Shown one piece after another: positions 1 through 13,226 of a stretch of DNA of 64,000 nt; the stretch's first letter is position 1; every line of letters begins with the position of its first letter. The position numbers and the translations under genes are program-made. This DNA comes from Cedecea neteri (GTDB lineage: Bacteria > Pseudomonadota > Gammaproteobacteria > Enterobacterales > Enterobacteriaceae). Below the pieces are notes generated by a model. The model made no database searches. It was not told the DNA's origin and saw only the letters and a list, made by a program, of their open reading frames with translations. The DNA lies in NCBI RefSeq assembly GCF_000758305.1, contig NZ_CP009458.1, forward strand, positions 1,116,001-1,180,000, given 5' to 3'.

Positions 1-111
1 ATCAGCCATGAGCAGTTCAAGCAGCACACCGCGGATGCACATGCGGTTATTCGCAGCGGGGAGTGTTCCCCGTATGCGAATATCATTCTCTGTGCCGGCG
101 TAACCTTCTGA
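1..111 (+). CDS. rbsD: D-ribose pyranase RbsD, C-terminal fragment
   Basis: The reading frame is open from the first base to a TGA at 109-111 and gives 36 residues ending in CAGVTF. This fits the C-terminus of RbsD, the cytoplasmic ribose mutarotase that interconverts beta-pyranose and beta-furanose forms; the residue run HEQFKQHT followed by YANIILCAGV is typical of the family. The gene begins outside the window. rbsA starts 10 bases downstream after a GGAGG ribosome site, as expected for the first gene of an rbsDACBKR operon. Identity rests on the short tail and the context. Confidence 0.9.
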   Translation: MSHEQFKQHTADAHAVIRSGECSPYANIILCAGVTF

Positions 112-121
112 GGAGGTCAGC

Positions 122-1636
122 ATGGAACCCTTACTGCAACTTAAAGGGATCGATAAATCGTTCCCTGGGGTGAAAGCCCTGACTGGCGCGGCGCTGAACG
201 TCTACCCGGGCCGCGCCATGGCGCTGGTGGGTGAAAACGGCGCCGGCAAATCCACGATGATGAAAGTCCTGACCGGGATCTACACCAAAGATGCCGGTTC
301 GCTGCTGTGGCTGGGAAAAGAAACCGCCTTTAGCGGGCCGAAAGCGTCTCAGGAAGCCGGTATCGGGATTATTCACCAGGAACTCAACCTGATCCCGCAG
401 CTCAGCATTGCGGAGAACATCTTCCTCGGTCGCGAGTTTGTCGGGCATTTTGGCAACATTGACTGGAAGAAGATGTACCGCGAAGCCGACAAGCTGCTGG
501 CGAAGCTAAATTTACGTTACACCAGCGAACGTCTGGTGGGCGAGCTGTCGATTGGCGATCAGCAAATGGTTGAGATTGCCAAGGTGCTGAGCTTTGAGTC
601 CAAAGTCATCATCATGGATGAACCGACCGATGCGTTGACCGACACGGAAACCGAGTCGCTGTTCCGCGTTATCCGTGAGCTGAAGGCTCAGGGCTGCGGC
701 ATCGTTTATATCTCCCACCGTATGAAAGAGATTTTTGAGGTGTGCGACGACGTGACTGTGCTGCGTGACGGGCAGTTTATTGCCGAGCGCGAAGTCTCCA
801 CGCTTACCGAAGATACCCTGATCGAAATGATGGTTGGCCGCAAGCTGGAAGACCAGTATCCGCATCTGGACAAGCAGCCCGGCGATATTCGACTGCGGGT
901 CGATAACGTATCCGGCCCAGGCGTGAAGGATGTTTCTTTCACGCTACGCAAAGGCGAAATCCTCGGCGTTGCCGGGCTGATGGGCGCCGGGCGTACCGAA
1001 CTTATGAAGGTGCTTTATGGCGCGCTGCCGAGAACCGGTGGCTACGTGGCGCTGGATGGCCGTGAAGTAGTGACTCGCTCTCCGCAGGATGGGCTGGCTA
1101 ACGGCATCGTTTATATCTCTGAAGACCGCAAGCGTGATGGACTGGTTCTGGGGATGTCAGTGAAGGAGAACATGTCGTTGACCGCGCTGCGTTATTTCAG
1201 CCGCGGGGCCGGCAGCCTGAAGCATAAAGATGAGCAGCAGGCGGTGCAGGATTTTATTCGTCTGTTCAACGTCAAAACGCCATCCATGGAGCAGCCGATT
1301 GGCCTGCTGTCCGGCGGTAACCAACAGAAAGTCGCCATCGCGCGTGGCCTGATGACCCGCCCGAAAGTGCTGATCCTCGACGAGCCAACTCGTGGCGTGG
1401 ACGTGGGGGCGAAAAAAGAAATTTATCAGTTAATTAACCAGTTTAAAGCCGAAGGGTTGAGCATCATCCTTGTGTCGTCCGAGATGCCGGAAGTGCTGGG
1501 CATGAGCGACCGCATCATGGTTATCCACGAAGGGCGACTGAGCGGGGAGTTCTCCCGTGAAGAAGCCACCCAGGAGGCGCTGATGGCCGCGGCCGTTGGT
1601 AAGCTTAATCGAGTGAATCAGGAGTTAGATAAATGA
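122..1636 (+). CDS. rbsA: Ribose ABC transporter ATP-binding protein RbsA
   Basis: This is the cytoplasmic ATPase that powers high-affinity ribose import with RbsC and RbsB. The 504-residue product is a tandem two-domain sugar-type ABC ATPase. The first half has Walker A GENGAGKST at residues 37-45 and Walker B IIMDEPTDALT near 162. The second half has a degenerate P-loop (GLMGAGRTE), the signature LSGGNQQK near 398 and Walker B LILDEPTRGVD near 420. E. coli RbsA is about the same length (501). The ATG follows GAGGAGGTCAGC. The stop overlaps the rbsC start as ATGA, which suggests translational coupling. It is co-transcribed with the rest of the rbs operon from a promoter upstream of the window. 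Confidence 0.98.
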   Translation: MEPLLQLKGIDKSFPGVKALTGAALNVYPGRAMALVGENGAGKSTMMKVLTGIYTKDAGSLLWLGKETAFSGPKASQEAGIGIIHQELNLIPQLSIAENIFLGREFVGHFGNIDWKKMYREADKLLAKLNLRYTSERLVGELSIGDQQMVEIAKVLSFESKVIIMDEPTDALTDTETESLFRVIRELKAQGCGIVYISHRMKEIFEVCDDVTVLRDGQFIAEREVSTLTEDTLIEMMVGRKLEDQYPHLDKQPGDIRLRVDNVSGPGVKDVSFTLRKGEILGVAGLMGAGRTELMKVLYGALPRTGGYVALDGREVVTRSPQDGLANGIVYISEDRKRDGLVLGMSVKENMSLTALRYFSRGAGSLKHKDEQQAVQDFIRLFNVKTPSMEQPIGLLSGGNQQKVAIARGLMTRPKVLILDEPTRGVDVGAKKEIYQLINQFKAEGLSIILVSSEMPEVLGMSDRIMVIHEGRLSGEFSREEATQEALMAAAVGKLNRVNQELDK

Positions 1637-2598
1637 GTACCCAGACCGTGTCCACCCGTCGCTGGTTCACCAAAGCGTGGCTGATGGAGCAAAAATCGCT
1701 GATCGCTCTGCTGGTGCTGATTGCGATTGTCTCGGCCCTGAGCCCGAACTTCTTTACCGTGAATAACCTGTTCAACATCCTGCAGCAAACGTCGGTGAAC
1801 GCCATTATGGCGGTGGGAATGACGCTGGTCATTCTGACCTCCGGGATCGACCTGTCCGTCGGTTCTCTTCTGGCGTTGACCGGGGCGGTGGCGGCCTCGA
1901 TTGTGGGATTTGAGGTGAATGCGCTGGTGGCCGTTGCCGCTGCGCTGGCTCTTGGGGCTGCCATTGGTGCTGTCACCGGCGTAATTGTGGCGAAAGGGCG
2001 AGTTCAGGCCTTTATTGCCACGCTGGTGATGATGCTTCTGCTGCGCGGGGTGACGCTGGTTTACACCAACGGCAGCCCGATGAACACAGGCTTCTCGGAC
2101 AATGCGGACCTGTTTGGCTGGTTCGGTATTGGCCGCCCGCTGGGGATCCCAACGCCGGTCTGGATCATGGCGATTGTCTTCCTGGCCGCGTGGTACATGC
2201 TGCACCACACTCGCCTGGGGCGTTACATCTATGCGCTCGGCGGCAACGAAGCGGCAACGCGTCTGTCAGGCATTAGCGTCAACAAAGTAAAAATCATCGT
2301 CTACTCTCTGTGTGGTCTGCTGGCCTCTCTCGCCGGGATCATCGAAGTAGCTCGTCTTTCCTCTGCGCAACCAACGGCGGGTGCGGGATACGAACTGGAT
2401 GCTATTGCGGCGGTTGTTCTGGGCGGCACCAGCCTGGCAGGCGGCAAAGGCCGGATTGTCGGCACGCTGATCGGGGCATTGATCCTCGGCTTCCTGAACA
2501 ACGGTCTGAATTTATTAGGTGTTTCTTCTTATTACCAGATGATCGTCAAAGCGGTGGTAATTTTGCTGGCGGTGCTGGTGGACAATAAAAAGCAGTAA
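1633..2598 (+). CDS. rbsC: Ribose ABC transporter permease RbsC
   Basis: This is the inner-membrane channel subunit of the ribose importer, 321 residues, the usual RbsC length. It is strongly hydrophobic with about eight to ten membrane spans, starting at LIALLVLIAIVSAL. The family stretch TSGIDLSVGSLLALTG is present, followed by a cytoplasmic loop near GNEAATRLSGI that contacts the ATPase. The ATG overlaps the rbsA stop by four bases. rbsB follows after 27 bases with its own AGGA-type ribosome site. Confidence 0.98.
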   Translation: MSTQTVSTRRWFTKAWLMEQKSLIALLVLIAIVSALSPNFFTVNNLFNILQQTSVNAIMAVGMTLVILTSGIDLSVGSLLALTGAVAASIVGFEVNALVAVAAALALGAAIGAVTGVIVAKGRVQAFIATLVMMLLLRGVTLVYTNGSPMNTGFSDNADLFGWFGIGRPLGIPTPVWIMAIVFLAAWYMLHHTRLGRYIYALGGNEAATRLSGISVNKVKIIVYSLCGLLASLAGIIEVARLSSAQPTAGAGYELDAIAAVVLGGTSLAGGKGRIVGTLIGALILGFLNNGLNLLGVSSYYQMIVKAVVILLAVLVDNKKQ

Positions 2599-2625
2599 AA
2601 CCATAACCCTACAGGACATCTGACT

Positions 2626-3513
2626 ATGAACATGAAAAAACTGGCTACCCTGGTTTCCGCTGTCGCCCTGAGCGCCACCGTAAGCGCAAATGCCATGGCA
2701 AAAGACACCATCGCGCTGGTGGTTTCTACCCTGAATAACCCGTTCTTCGTGTCGCTGAAAGATGGCGCGCAGAAAGAAGCCGATAAACTGGGCTACAACC
2801 TGGTGGTGCTGGATTCACAAAACAACCCGGCAAAAGAGCTGGCCAACGTGCAGGACTTAACGGTTCGTGGCACCAAATTAATGCTGATTAACCCAACGGA
2901 TTCCGATGCGGTGGGCAATGCCGTTAAGATGGCAAACCAGGCTAAAATCCCGGTGATCACTCTCGACCGTATGGCAAACCAGGGGACTGTGGTGAGCCAC
3001 ATCGCTTCTGATAACGTTGCTGGCGGCAAAATGGCTGGTGATTACATCGCCAAGAAACTGGGCGATGGCGCTAAAGTCATTGAGCTGCAGGGGATTGCAG
3101 GTGCTTCCGCTGCCCGTGAACGCGGTGAAGGTTTCAAACAGGCTGTTGCGGCACATAAATTTGACGTGCTGGCCAGCCAGCCGGCTGACTTCGACCGTAC
3201 TAAAGGTCTGAACGTTATGCAGAACCTGCTGACTGCACACCCTAACGTTCAGGCTGTGTTTGCTCAGAACGACGAAATGGCACTGGGTGCCCTGCGTGCG
3301 CTGCAAACCGCGGGTAAATCTGATGTGCTGGTCGTTGGTTTCGACGGTACAGCTGACGGCGTGAAAGCGGTTGAAGGCGGTAAACTGGGCGCGACGGTTG
3401 CTCAGATGGCTGACCAAATCGGCGTTATCGGTGTGGAAACCGCCGATAAAGTGCTGAAAGGCGAGAAAGTGGATGCGAAAATCCCGGTTGATTTGAAACT
3501 GATCACCAAATAA
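2626..3513 (+). CDS. rbsB: Periplasmic ribose-binding protein RbsB
   Basis: This is the periplasmic receptor that delivers ribose to RbsA/RbsC and, in E. coli, also presents it to the chemoreceptor Trg. The 295-residue precursor starts with a Sec signal peptide: MNMKK, a hydrophobic core, and AMA before KDTIALVV, so cleavage is expected after residue 25. The mature part is a two-lobe periplasmic-binding fold; conserved segments include STLNNPFF, INPTDSDA, ASDNV, ARERGEGF and QNDEMALGALRAL. It is one residue shorter than in E. coli. The gene is followed by a strong hairpin before rbsK. Confidence 0.98.
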   Translation: MNMKKLATLVSAVALSATVSANAMAKDTIALVVSTLNNPFFVSLKDGAQKEADKLGYNLVVLDSQNNPAKELANVQDLTVRGTKLMLINPTDSDAVGNAVKMANQAKIPVITLDRMANQGTVVSHIASDNVAGGKMAGDYIAKKLGDGAKVIELQGIAGASAARERGEGFKQAVAAHKFDVLASQPADFDRTKGLNVMQNLLTAHPNVQAVFAQNDEMALGALRALQTAGKSDVLVVGFDGTADGVKAVEGGKLGATVAQMADQIGVIGVETADKVLKGEKVDAKIPVDLKLITK

Positions 3514-3536
3514 GAATCAAAGAAAAGCAGGGCAAC

Positions 3537-3560
3537 GCGCCGCTCAGGCATGAGCGGCGC
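3537..3560 (+). repeat. Perfect GC-rich hairpin between rbsB and rbsK
   Basis: There is a 10-bp perfect inverted repeat (GCGCCGCTCA / TGAGCGGCGC) with loop GGCA, 24 bases after the rbsB stop. No T-run follows, so it does not look like an intrinsic terminator. A plausible role is protecting the abundant rbsACB mRNA 3' end from exonucleases, which would help expression of the binding protein exceed that of the kinase. In E. coli the rbsB 3' region also yields the small RNA RbsZ; whether an equivalent is made here cannot be seen. Confidence 0.75.
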
Positions 3561-3581
3561 ACTCAAACTGGATATCAAGAT

Positions 3582-4511
3582 ATGAAAAGCACAGGCAAAC
3601 TCGTCGTTCTTGGCAGCATCAATGCTGACCATATCCTCAACCTCGAACATTTCCCAACGCCGGGTGAGACTGTCACCGGGCAGGGGTATCAGGTGGCGTT
3701 CGGCGGTAAAGGTGCGAACCAGGCCGTTGCGGCAGGGCGCAGTGGAGCAGACATTGCGTTTATTGCCTGTGTGGGCGATGACGATACCGGCAGCCGCGTG
3801 TGTAAGCAGCTTGCCAGCGATAACATCGATACTTCGCCAATCAGCACCATTAAAGATGAAGCGACCGGCGTGGCACTTATTTTTGTTAACGGCGCAGGTG
3901 AAAACGTGATTGGCATTCACGCCGGCGCGAATGCCGCTTTGACTCCCAAGCTGGTGGAAGCGCAACAGCAGAAAATCGCCGAAGCTTCTGCTTTATTAAT
4001 GCAGCTGGAATCCCCGCTTGAGAGCGTGCTGGCAGCGGCGAAAATTGCCCATCAGCACCAGACCAAAGTGATTCTGAACCCGGCCCCGGCCTGTGAACTC
4101 TCTGATGAGCTTCTGTCTCTGTTAGATATGATCACCCCGAACGAAACGGAAGCAGAAAAGCTGACCGGCGTGCGCGTTGAGAACGATGCGGATGCCGCCA
4201 AAGCTGCTGAAGTGCTGCACGGTAAGGGAATCGATACAGTGATTATCACGCTCGGCAGCCGTGGTGTGTGGCTAAGCGAAAAAGGCCACGGCAAACGTGT
4301 GCCGGGCTTTAAGGTAAAAGCTGTCGATACTATCGCCGCTGGCGACACTTTTAACGGTGCGCTGGTGACTGCGCTGCTGGAAGAAAAAATGATGGAAGAC
4401 GCCGTGCGATTTGCTCACGCTGCCGCCGCAATTGCCGTGACGCGAAAAGGCGCTCAGCCTTCCGTGCCGTGGCGCAAGGAAATAGATGAGTTCCTGCAGC
4501 AGCAGAGGTAA
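3582..4511 (+). CDS. rbsK: Ribokinase RbsK
   Basis: RbsK phosphorylates D-ribose at O5 with ATP, trapping it in the cytoplasm for the pentose phosphate pathway. It is a 309-residue PfkB-family kinase of the usual length. The N-terminal substrate motif GGKGANQAVAAGR is near residues 42-54. The C-terminal signature DTIAAGDTFNGAL carries the catalytic Asp in the anion hole. The product opens STGKLVVLGSINADH, typical of RbsK. It lies 68 bases after rbsB and 3 bases before rbsR, consistent with one operon. Confidence 0.98.
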   Translation: MKSTGKLVVLGSINADHILNLEHFPTPGETVTGQGYQVAFGGKGANQAVAAGRSGADIAFIACVGDDDTGSRVCKQLASDNIDTSPISTIKDEATGVALIFVNGAGENVIGIHAGANAALTPKLVEAQQQKIAEASALLMQLESPLESVLAAAKIAHQHQTKVILNPAPACELSDELLSLLDMITPNETEAEKLTGVRVENDADAAKAAEVLHGKGIDTVIITLGSRGVWLSEKGHGKRVPGFKVKAVDTIAAGDTFNGALVTALLEEKMMEDAVRFAHAAAAIAVTRKGAQPSVPWRKEIDEFLQQQR

Positions 4512-4514
4512 GCC

Positions 4515-5507
4515 ATGGCTACCATGAAAGACGTCGCCCGCATGGCGGGCGTTTCTACTTCTACCGTTTCCCACGTCATTAATAACGATCGCTTCGTTAG
4601 CGATGCCATTCGCCAGAAGGTTGAGGACGCGGTAAAAACGCTGAACTATGCGCCTTCTGCGTTGGCCCGCAGCCTCAAGCTGAATCAAACGCATACCATT
4701 GGCATGCTAATCACCGCGAGTAGCAACCCCTTCTATTCTGAGCTGGTTCGCGGCGTGGAGCGCAGCTGCTTTGAGCGCGGTTACAGCCTGGTGCTGTGCA
4801 ACACCGAAGGCGATGAGCACCGCATGAACCGAAATCTGGAAACGCTGCTGCAAAAACGCGTCGATGGATTGCTGCTGTTGTGCACCGAAACGCATCAGCC
4901 TTCGCCTGAAATCATCAACCGCTACCCGACTATTCCGACCGTAATGATGGACTGGGCTCCGTTTGAGGGGCAGAGCGATGTGATTCAGGATAACTCGCTG
5001 CTCGGCGGAGAAATGGCGACACAGCACCTGATCGACAATGGCTATACCCGTATAGCCTGCATTGCCGGGCCACAGGACAAAACGCCTGCCAGACTGCGCC
5101 TTGAAGGCTACCGGAAAGCCATGGCCCAGGCCGGGCTGACGATTTACCCCGGCTATGAAATTATCGGTGACTTCGAGTTTCAGGGCGGATTTAGCGCCAT
5201 GAGCGAACTGCTTACTCTGGCAGACAGGCCGGACGCGGTCTTCATGGGGAATGACGCCATGGCCGTTGGGGCCTACCATGCTTTATATCAGGCTGGTCTT
5301 AGCATTCCGCAGGATATGGCGGTGATTGGCTACGATGATATTGAGCTTGCGCGCTACATGACGCCGCCGCTGACGACGATTCACCAGCCTAAAGATGAGC
5401 TCGGCGAGCTGGCCGTGGATGTGCTGATCCACCGGATGGGACAGCCCGATCTGGCGCAGCAACGCTTGCTGCTGACGCCAGAGCTGGTGGAACGAAGTTC
5501 CGTCTAA
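4515..5507 (+). CDS. rbsR: Ribose operon repressor RbsR
   Basis: This LacI/GalR-family repressor releases its operator upstream of rbsD when ribose is bound. It has 330 residues, as in E. coli. The N-terminal helix-turn-helix MATMKDVARMAGVSTSTVSH is followed by the hinge helix YAPSALARSLK near residues 47-57. The periplasmic-binding-like effector domain contains SNPFYSEL, GNDAMAVGA and VIGYDDIELARYMTPPLTTI. The gene follows rbsK after 3 bases. Its 3' end overlaps the end of the convergent hsrA by four bases, leaving no room for a separate terminator. Confidence 0.98.
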   Translation: MATMKDVARMAGVSTSTVSHVINNDRFVSDAIRQKVEDAVKTLNYAPSALARSLKLNQTHTIGMLITASSNPFYSELVRGVERSCFERGYSLVLCNTEGDEHRMNRNLETLLQKRVDGLLLLCTETHQPSPEIINRYPTIPTVMMDWAPFEGQSDVIQDNSLLGGEMATQHLIDNGYTRIACIAGPQDKTPARLRLEGYRKAMAQAGLTIYPGYEIIGDFEFQGGFSAMSELLTLADRPDAVFMGNDAMAVGAYHALYQAGLSIPQDMAVIGYDDIELARYMTPPLTTIHQPKDELGELAVDVLIHRMGQPDLAQQRLLLTPELVERSSV

Positions 5508-6898
5508 GGCTTGTGACGTTCTTTTATTAAGTTGCGCCCGTCTTTGGGGCGCAGCAGCAAAAATACCGCCGAAGAGACCAGTGTTATCACGCCCATCGTC
5601 AACAGGGTGTAGTGGAACTGCTCGATGGTATTGACGCTTTCTACCCCTTCCCATGCACGCAGCACCGCGGCACTAACGGCCACCCCAAGGCTAATTGAAA
5701 GCTGCTGAGTCACGGCTAGCACGCTATTGCCGCTGCTGGCATTTTCGTCCGTCAGGTCGGCAAGCGTTATCGTGTTCATGGCCGTAAACTGAGTCGACAT
5801 CGCCATCCCTAATATAAAGAGGGGCAGGATCAGCAGCCAGACTTCCATGCCCGGTGACTGCAGCGAGAACTGGGCAATGAGCAGGCCGATGACGACGGTT
5901 ATCCCTACCAGCGTTTTACGATAGCCCAGCCAGCGCAGCACTTGAGTGACCGTCGATTTAGCCAGCAGCGAACCTACAGCGGTCGGTGCCATCATGCAGC
6001 CCGCCAGCAGCGCCGAATAACCAAAACCGACCTGCAGCATGAGCGGCATCAGAAAAGGGACGCAGCCGGTGCCGAGCCGCGAGGCGATATTGCCGACGAT
6101 GCCAACGGAGAAGGTGCGTGTCTTAAAGAGAGGAAGGGGAATAAGCGGCGTTGGGACGCGGCGAGCATGCCAGACATAAGCCAGCAGCAGTAAAATACCA
6201 CCCAGAATAACTAACACGCCTATATAGCTGGCGACAATTCGCTCACCAAACAGCTCAACGCCGCTGGAGATAAGCACCAGCCCTGCGCCAAATAGCAGGA
6301 AGCCGCTCATATCAAACCCGCGCTTCGGCGTGGTGAAGTTGGGCATGTACTTGCGGGCATACAACAGGCCCAGAATGCCAATCGGGATATTGATTAAAAA
6401 TATCCAGTGCCAGCTTGCCCAGGTGACCAGAACGCCGCCGAGCAGTGGGCCGATAATGGGGCCAACCAGACCGGGCATGGTGACAAAGTTGAGTACAGGC
6501 AACAGCTCGCTGCGCGGGTAAGCCCGAAGTAACGCCAGACGCGCAACCGGCATCATCATTGCGCCACCAATTCCCTGAATCACGCGAAAAATTACCAGCT
6601 CAGTTAAAGACCCAGACATAGCGCAGGCAAAGGAGCCGAGAGTGAACAAACTAACGGCCAGCATAAATACGCGGCGTGTGCCGAAGCGGTCTGCTAACCA
6701 ACCGCTTACCGGGATAAGCATGGCGACGGTTAAGGTGTAGCTAATAATGGCGGCCTGCATGGCAAGCGGGGAGCGATTCAGGCTATGGGCTATTGCCGGG
6801 AGCGCGGTGTTAAGAATGGTGGCATCCAGCGCCTGCATAAAGAAAGCCATCGCGGCTATCCACGGCAGGCCGGCCATGCTGCGTGCTGTTTTCGTCAT
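5504..6898 (-). CDS. hsrA: MFS drug-efflux family transporter HsrA (YieO)
   Basis: This is an inner-membrane proton-driven exporter of the DHA2 (14-span) major facilitator family, 464 residues (E. coli HsrA 475). It has many hydrophobic segments, the family motif A loop GWLADRFGTRRVF near residues 65-77, and motif C-like GLVGPIIGPLLGGVLV. The N-terminus MAGLPWIAAMAFFMQALDATILNTALP is typical of HsrA. The natural substrate is unknown; E. coli hsrA is linked to homocysteine-related phenotypes. The divergent-upstream yieP lies on the same strand 30 bases away. The C-terminal tail is a little shorter than in E. coli. Confidence 0.93.
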   Translation of the reverse strand: MTKTARSMAGLPWIAAMAFFMQALDATILNTALPAIAHSLNRSPLAMQAAIISYTLTVAMLIPVSGWLADRFGTRRVFMLAVSLFTLGSFACAMSGSLTELVIFRVIQGIGGAMMMPVARLALLRAYPRSELLPVLNFVTMPGLVGPIIGPLLGGVLVTWASWHWIFLINIPIGILGLLYARKYMPNFTTPKRGFDMSGFLLFGAGLVLISSGVELFGERIVASYIGVLVILGGILLLLAYVWHARRVPTPLIPLPLFKTRTFSVGIVGNIASRLGTGCVPFLMPLMLQVGFGYSALLAGCMMAPTAVGSLLAKSTVTQVLRWLGYRKTLVGITVVIGLLIAQFSLQSPGMEVWLLILPLFILGMAMSTQFTAMNTITLADLTDENASSGNSVLAVTQQLSISLGVAVSAAVLRAWEGVESVNTIEQFHYTLLTMGVITLVSSAVFLLLRPKDGRNLIKERHKP

Positions 6899-6928
6899 TA
6901 TTATCCTGAAGGTTATGTGCGCTTTAGA

Positions 6929-7627
6929 CTACCGATGAGTGACGGGTTCCTTTAATAGCGCCAGGCAGGCGTTAAAAGCGGCCTGCCCCTCTCCCTGAGC
7001 AATGGCATCCACAATCGCCTGGTGCAAATCGAGCTTAATGACTTCGTTATCGGTAATCGCGGTGAAGTAATTGTAATAAATCGATCTGAATAAGTTCGCG
7101 AAAGATGTCATGAAAGGGTTACCACTCATTTCATAGATGAGCTCGTGGTAGGCCATATCCACTTCAATCCACCGCTGGCGGTCAAAGGCCGTCTGCAGTT
7201 CGGTCATTTGCGCCATCAGTTGAGCAAGCCTGGTACGCTGCTGCTCATTACTATTAATAGCGGCTAATGCGCAGGCCTGTGGCTCCAGGCTATTACGCAT
7301 AATCAAAAACTCTTCTACTACATGGCTGAAGTTATCTTTGGTCATCCACCAGGCTATCAGTTCTTTATCAAGGAAGTTCCAGTGGCTGCGGGGCATGACG
7401 CGAGTGCCAATCCTTGGGCGAGGCAACAGCATGCCTTTAGCTGCTAGCGTCTTGACGGCTTCACGAACGGCCGTCCGGCTGACGCCAAAGAGATCACCCA
7501 GTTCCATCTCGCCCGGAAGAATGCTGCCTGCCGCATATTCACCCTTGAGAATTCGCTGGGCAATTTTCTCTGCCAGCACATAAGAAAGGTTTTTTTGGGC
7601 GGCGAGTTGTTGAGTGGATAAAGACAT
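6929..7627 (-). CDS. yieP: FadR/GntR-family regulator YieP
   Basis: This is a predicted DNA-binding transcription factor of 232 residues. The N-terminal GntR winged helix spans roughly residues 12-78, with SILPGEMELGDLFGVSR and TAVREAVKTLAAKGML. The C-terminal part is an all-helical FCD ligand-binding domain. It lies 30 bases upstream of hsrA on the same strand, so the two may be co-transcribed and yieP may control the transporter; that link is inference. The ATG (7625-7627) is preceded on its strand by AAAGGAATTGC. Its promoter must lie in the interval shared with the rRNA promoters. Confidence 0.92.
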   Translation of the reverse strand: MSLSTQQLAAQKNLSYVLAEKIAQRILKGEYAAGSILPGEMELGDLFGVSRTAVREAVKTLAAKGMLLPRPRIGTRVMPRSHWNFLDKELIAWWMTKDNFSHVVEEFLIMRNSLEPQACALAAINSNEQQRTRLAQLMAQMTELQTAFDRQRWIEVDMAYHELIYEMSGNPFMTSFANLFRSIYYNYFTAITDNEVIKLDLHQAIVDAIAQGEGQAAFNACLALLKEPVTHR

Positions 7628-7754
7628 GACGCAATTCCTTTAGCTGTATTTCTTACCCTAGTATGCCACCGGTGGTGATTTTGCGGTGATTTATGCAGCA
7701 AATATCCCTGATTTGCTGGCTTTCTGCGCGCTGTTGGTGAAAAAGAATGCGGTC
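7628..7754. promoter_or_regulatory. Divergent spacer between yieP and the rRNA operon
   Basis: This spacer has no credible gene. It must hold the yieP promoter on the minus strand and Fis/H-NS-type upstream elements of the rRNA promoter on the plus strand. I could not assign individual sites with confidence. Confidence 0.4.
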
Positions 7755-7805
7755 AGAAAGTTTTTTCAAATTAGGGGTTGTCAGGCTCTGAGAACTCCCT
7801 ATAAT
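7755..7805 (+). promoter_or_regulatory. rRNA operon promoter P1 with UP element
   Basis: An AT-rich UP element (AGAAAGTTTTTTCAAATT) precedes -35 TTGTCA (7778-7783), a 16-bp spacer and -10 TATAAT (7800-7805). The GC-rich discriminator GCGCC follows, as in E. coli rrn P1. This architecture gives growth-rate and ppGpp control in E. coli. Confidence 0.93.
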
Positions 7806-7887
7806 GCGCCTCCACTGACACGGCGAAGCGGCTTCGAAAGCGGCTTCACAACCCGGAAGTCAGTCAGACGAAAGCGAAAATAAACGC

Positions 7888-7915
7888 TTGACTCTGAAAG
7901 AGGAAAGCGTATTAT
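7888..7915 (+). promoter_or_regulatory. rRNA operon promoter P2
   Basis: The -35 TTGACT (7888-7893), a 16-bp spacer and -10 TATTAT (7910-7915) lie 110 bases downstream of P1, the usual rrn P1-P2 distance. Confidence 0.9.
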
Positions 7916-7954
7916 ACGCCACCTCGAGTTAGCAAGCGAAAGCGACTGACTCAC

Positions 7955-7966
7955 TGCTCTTTAACA
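7955..7966 (+). promoter_or_regulatory. Leader boxA antitermination site
   Basis: TGCTCTTTAACA matches the rRNA boxA core that recruits NusB/NusE for antitermination. It lies in the leader 135 bases before the 16S gene. A second copy lies before the 23S gene. Confidence 0.9.
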
Positions 7967-8100
7967 ATTTATCAGACAATCTGTGTGGGCACTCGCAGGA
8001 TTGATATCTCAGCATCTTAGGATGCAAACAAATATCAAGTCTTGAAGAGTGACTACTGATTTTATAAACAGTTTTAATTCTTTGAGCATCAAACACTTTT

Positions 8101-9642
<1,542 letters not shown>

Positions 9643-9727
9643 CCTAATAGATACAACCCGCGTAGTGCTCACACAGATTGTCTGATAGATGTAGAGAAGC
9701 AAGGCGTCTTGCGATTGAGACTTCAGT

Positions 9728-9803
9728 GTCCCCTTCGTCTAGAGGCCCAGGACACCGCCCTTTCACGGCGGTAACAGGGGTTCGAATCCCCTAGGGGACG
9801 CCA
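9728..9803 (+). tRNA. gltU: tRNA-Glu (anticodon TTC) in the 16S-23S spacer
   Basis: This is a 76-nt cloverleaf from GTCCCC to the encoded CCA, with anticodon loop CTTTCAC (TTC) and T-loop GGTTCGAATCC. It is the only tRNA in the 16S-23S spacer. In E. coli a lone Glu tRNA is found in rrnB, C, E and G, while rrnA, D and H carry Ile plus Ala tRNAs. The symbol is by analogy with rrnC. Confidence 0.98.
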
Positions 9804-10015
9804 CTTGCTGGTATGTAAGTGAAAGTTGCGTGCCGATATATCTCAAAGCTGACTTGAAAGAGTCATGTTTGAGATATTTGCTCTTTAACAATCCGGAACA
9901 AGCTGAAAATTGAAACGACATGTCGTCTTATTCTTCCGTAATAAAGAATGAGGTTAAGACATGTTCGAGTCTCTCAAATTTTCATAATCTGAAGCGAAAC
10001 ATCTTCGGGTTGTGA
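9804..10015 (+). promoter_or_regulatory. tRNA-23S spacer with second boxA
   Basis: This transcribed spacer contains boxA TGCTCTTTAACA at 9879-9890. It also holds the processing-stem sequence before 23S that can pair with sequence beyond the 23S 3' end for RNase III cleavage. No gene is present. Confidence 0.8.
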
Positions 10016-12921
<2,906 letters not shown>

Positions 12922-13018
12922 ACAACACCGAAGGTGTTTTAGAGAGAAGTAAATTTTCAGCTTAGTTCAGGATTTAGTTGATGGTTATATAAAAATATAA
13001 CGGTCAATAAACAGAATT

Positions 13019-13138
13019 TGCCTGGCGGCCGTAGCGCGGTGGTCCCACCTGACCCCATGCCGAACTCAGAAGTGAAACGCCGTAGCGCCGATGGTAGTGT
13101 GGGGTCTCCCCATGCGAGAGTAGGGAACTGCCAGGCAT
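13019..13138 (+). rRNA. rrf: 5S ribosomal RNA
   Basis: The gene is 120 nt, starting TGCCTGGCGGCC and ending CTGCCAGGCAT, and appears identical in layout to E. coli 5S. No tRNA gene follows it before the terminator, unlike E. coli rrnC, which has Asp and Trp tRNAs downstream. Confidence 0.99.
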
Positions 13139-13152
13139 CAAATTAGCATTAA

Positions 13153-13178
13153 CCCCGACCGAAAGGCCGGGGTTTTTT
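13153..13178 (+). terminator. rRNA operon terminator
   Basis: The hairpin CCCCGACC-GAAA-GGCCGGGG (one mismatch) is followed by TTTTTT, 15 bases after 5S. Confidence 0.93.
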
Positions 13179-13226
13179 GCTTTTTACAGATTTTAAAAAC
13201 GTCGCAAGCGGTATCTTTTCAGCCCG

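Noticed and set aside
7686..7883. 65-codon ORF across the rRNA promoters
   Set aside because: It overlaps the UP element, P1 and the discriminator; these are regulatory sequences, not coding.
13139..13226. Distal tRNA genes after 5S, as in E. coli rrnC
   Set aside because: The interval holds only the terminator and the mobB 3' side; no cloverleaf can be formed.
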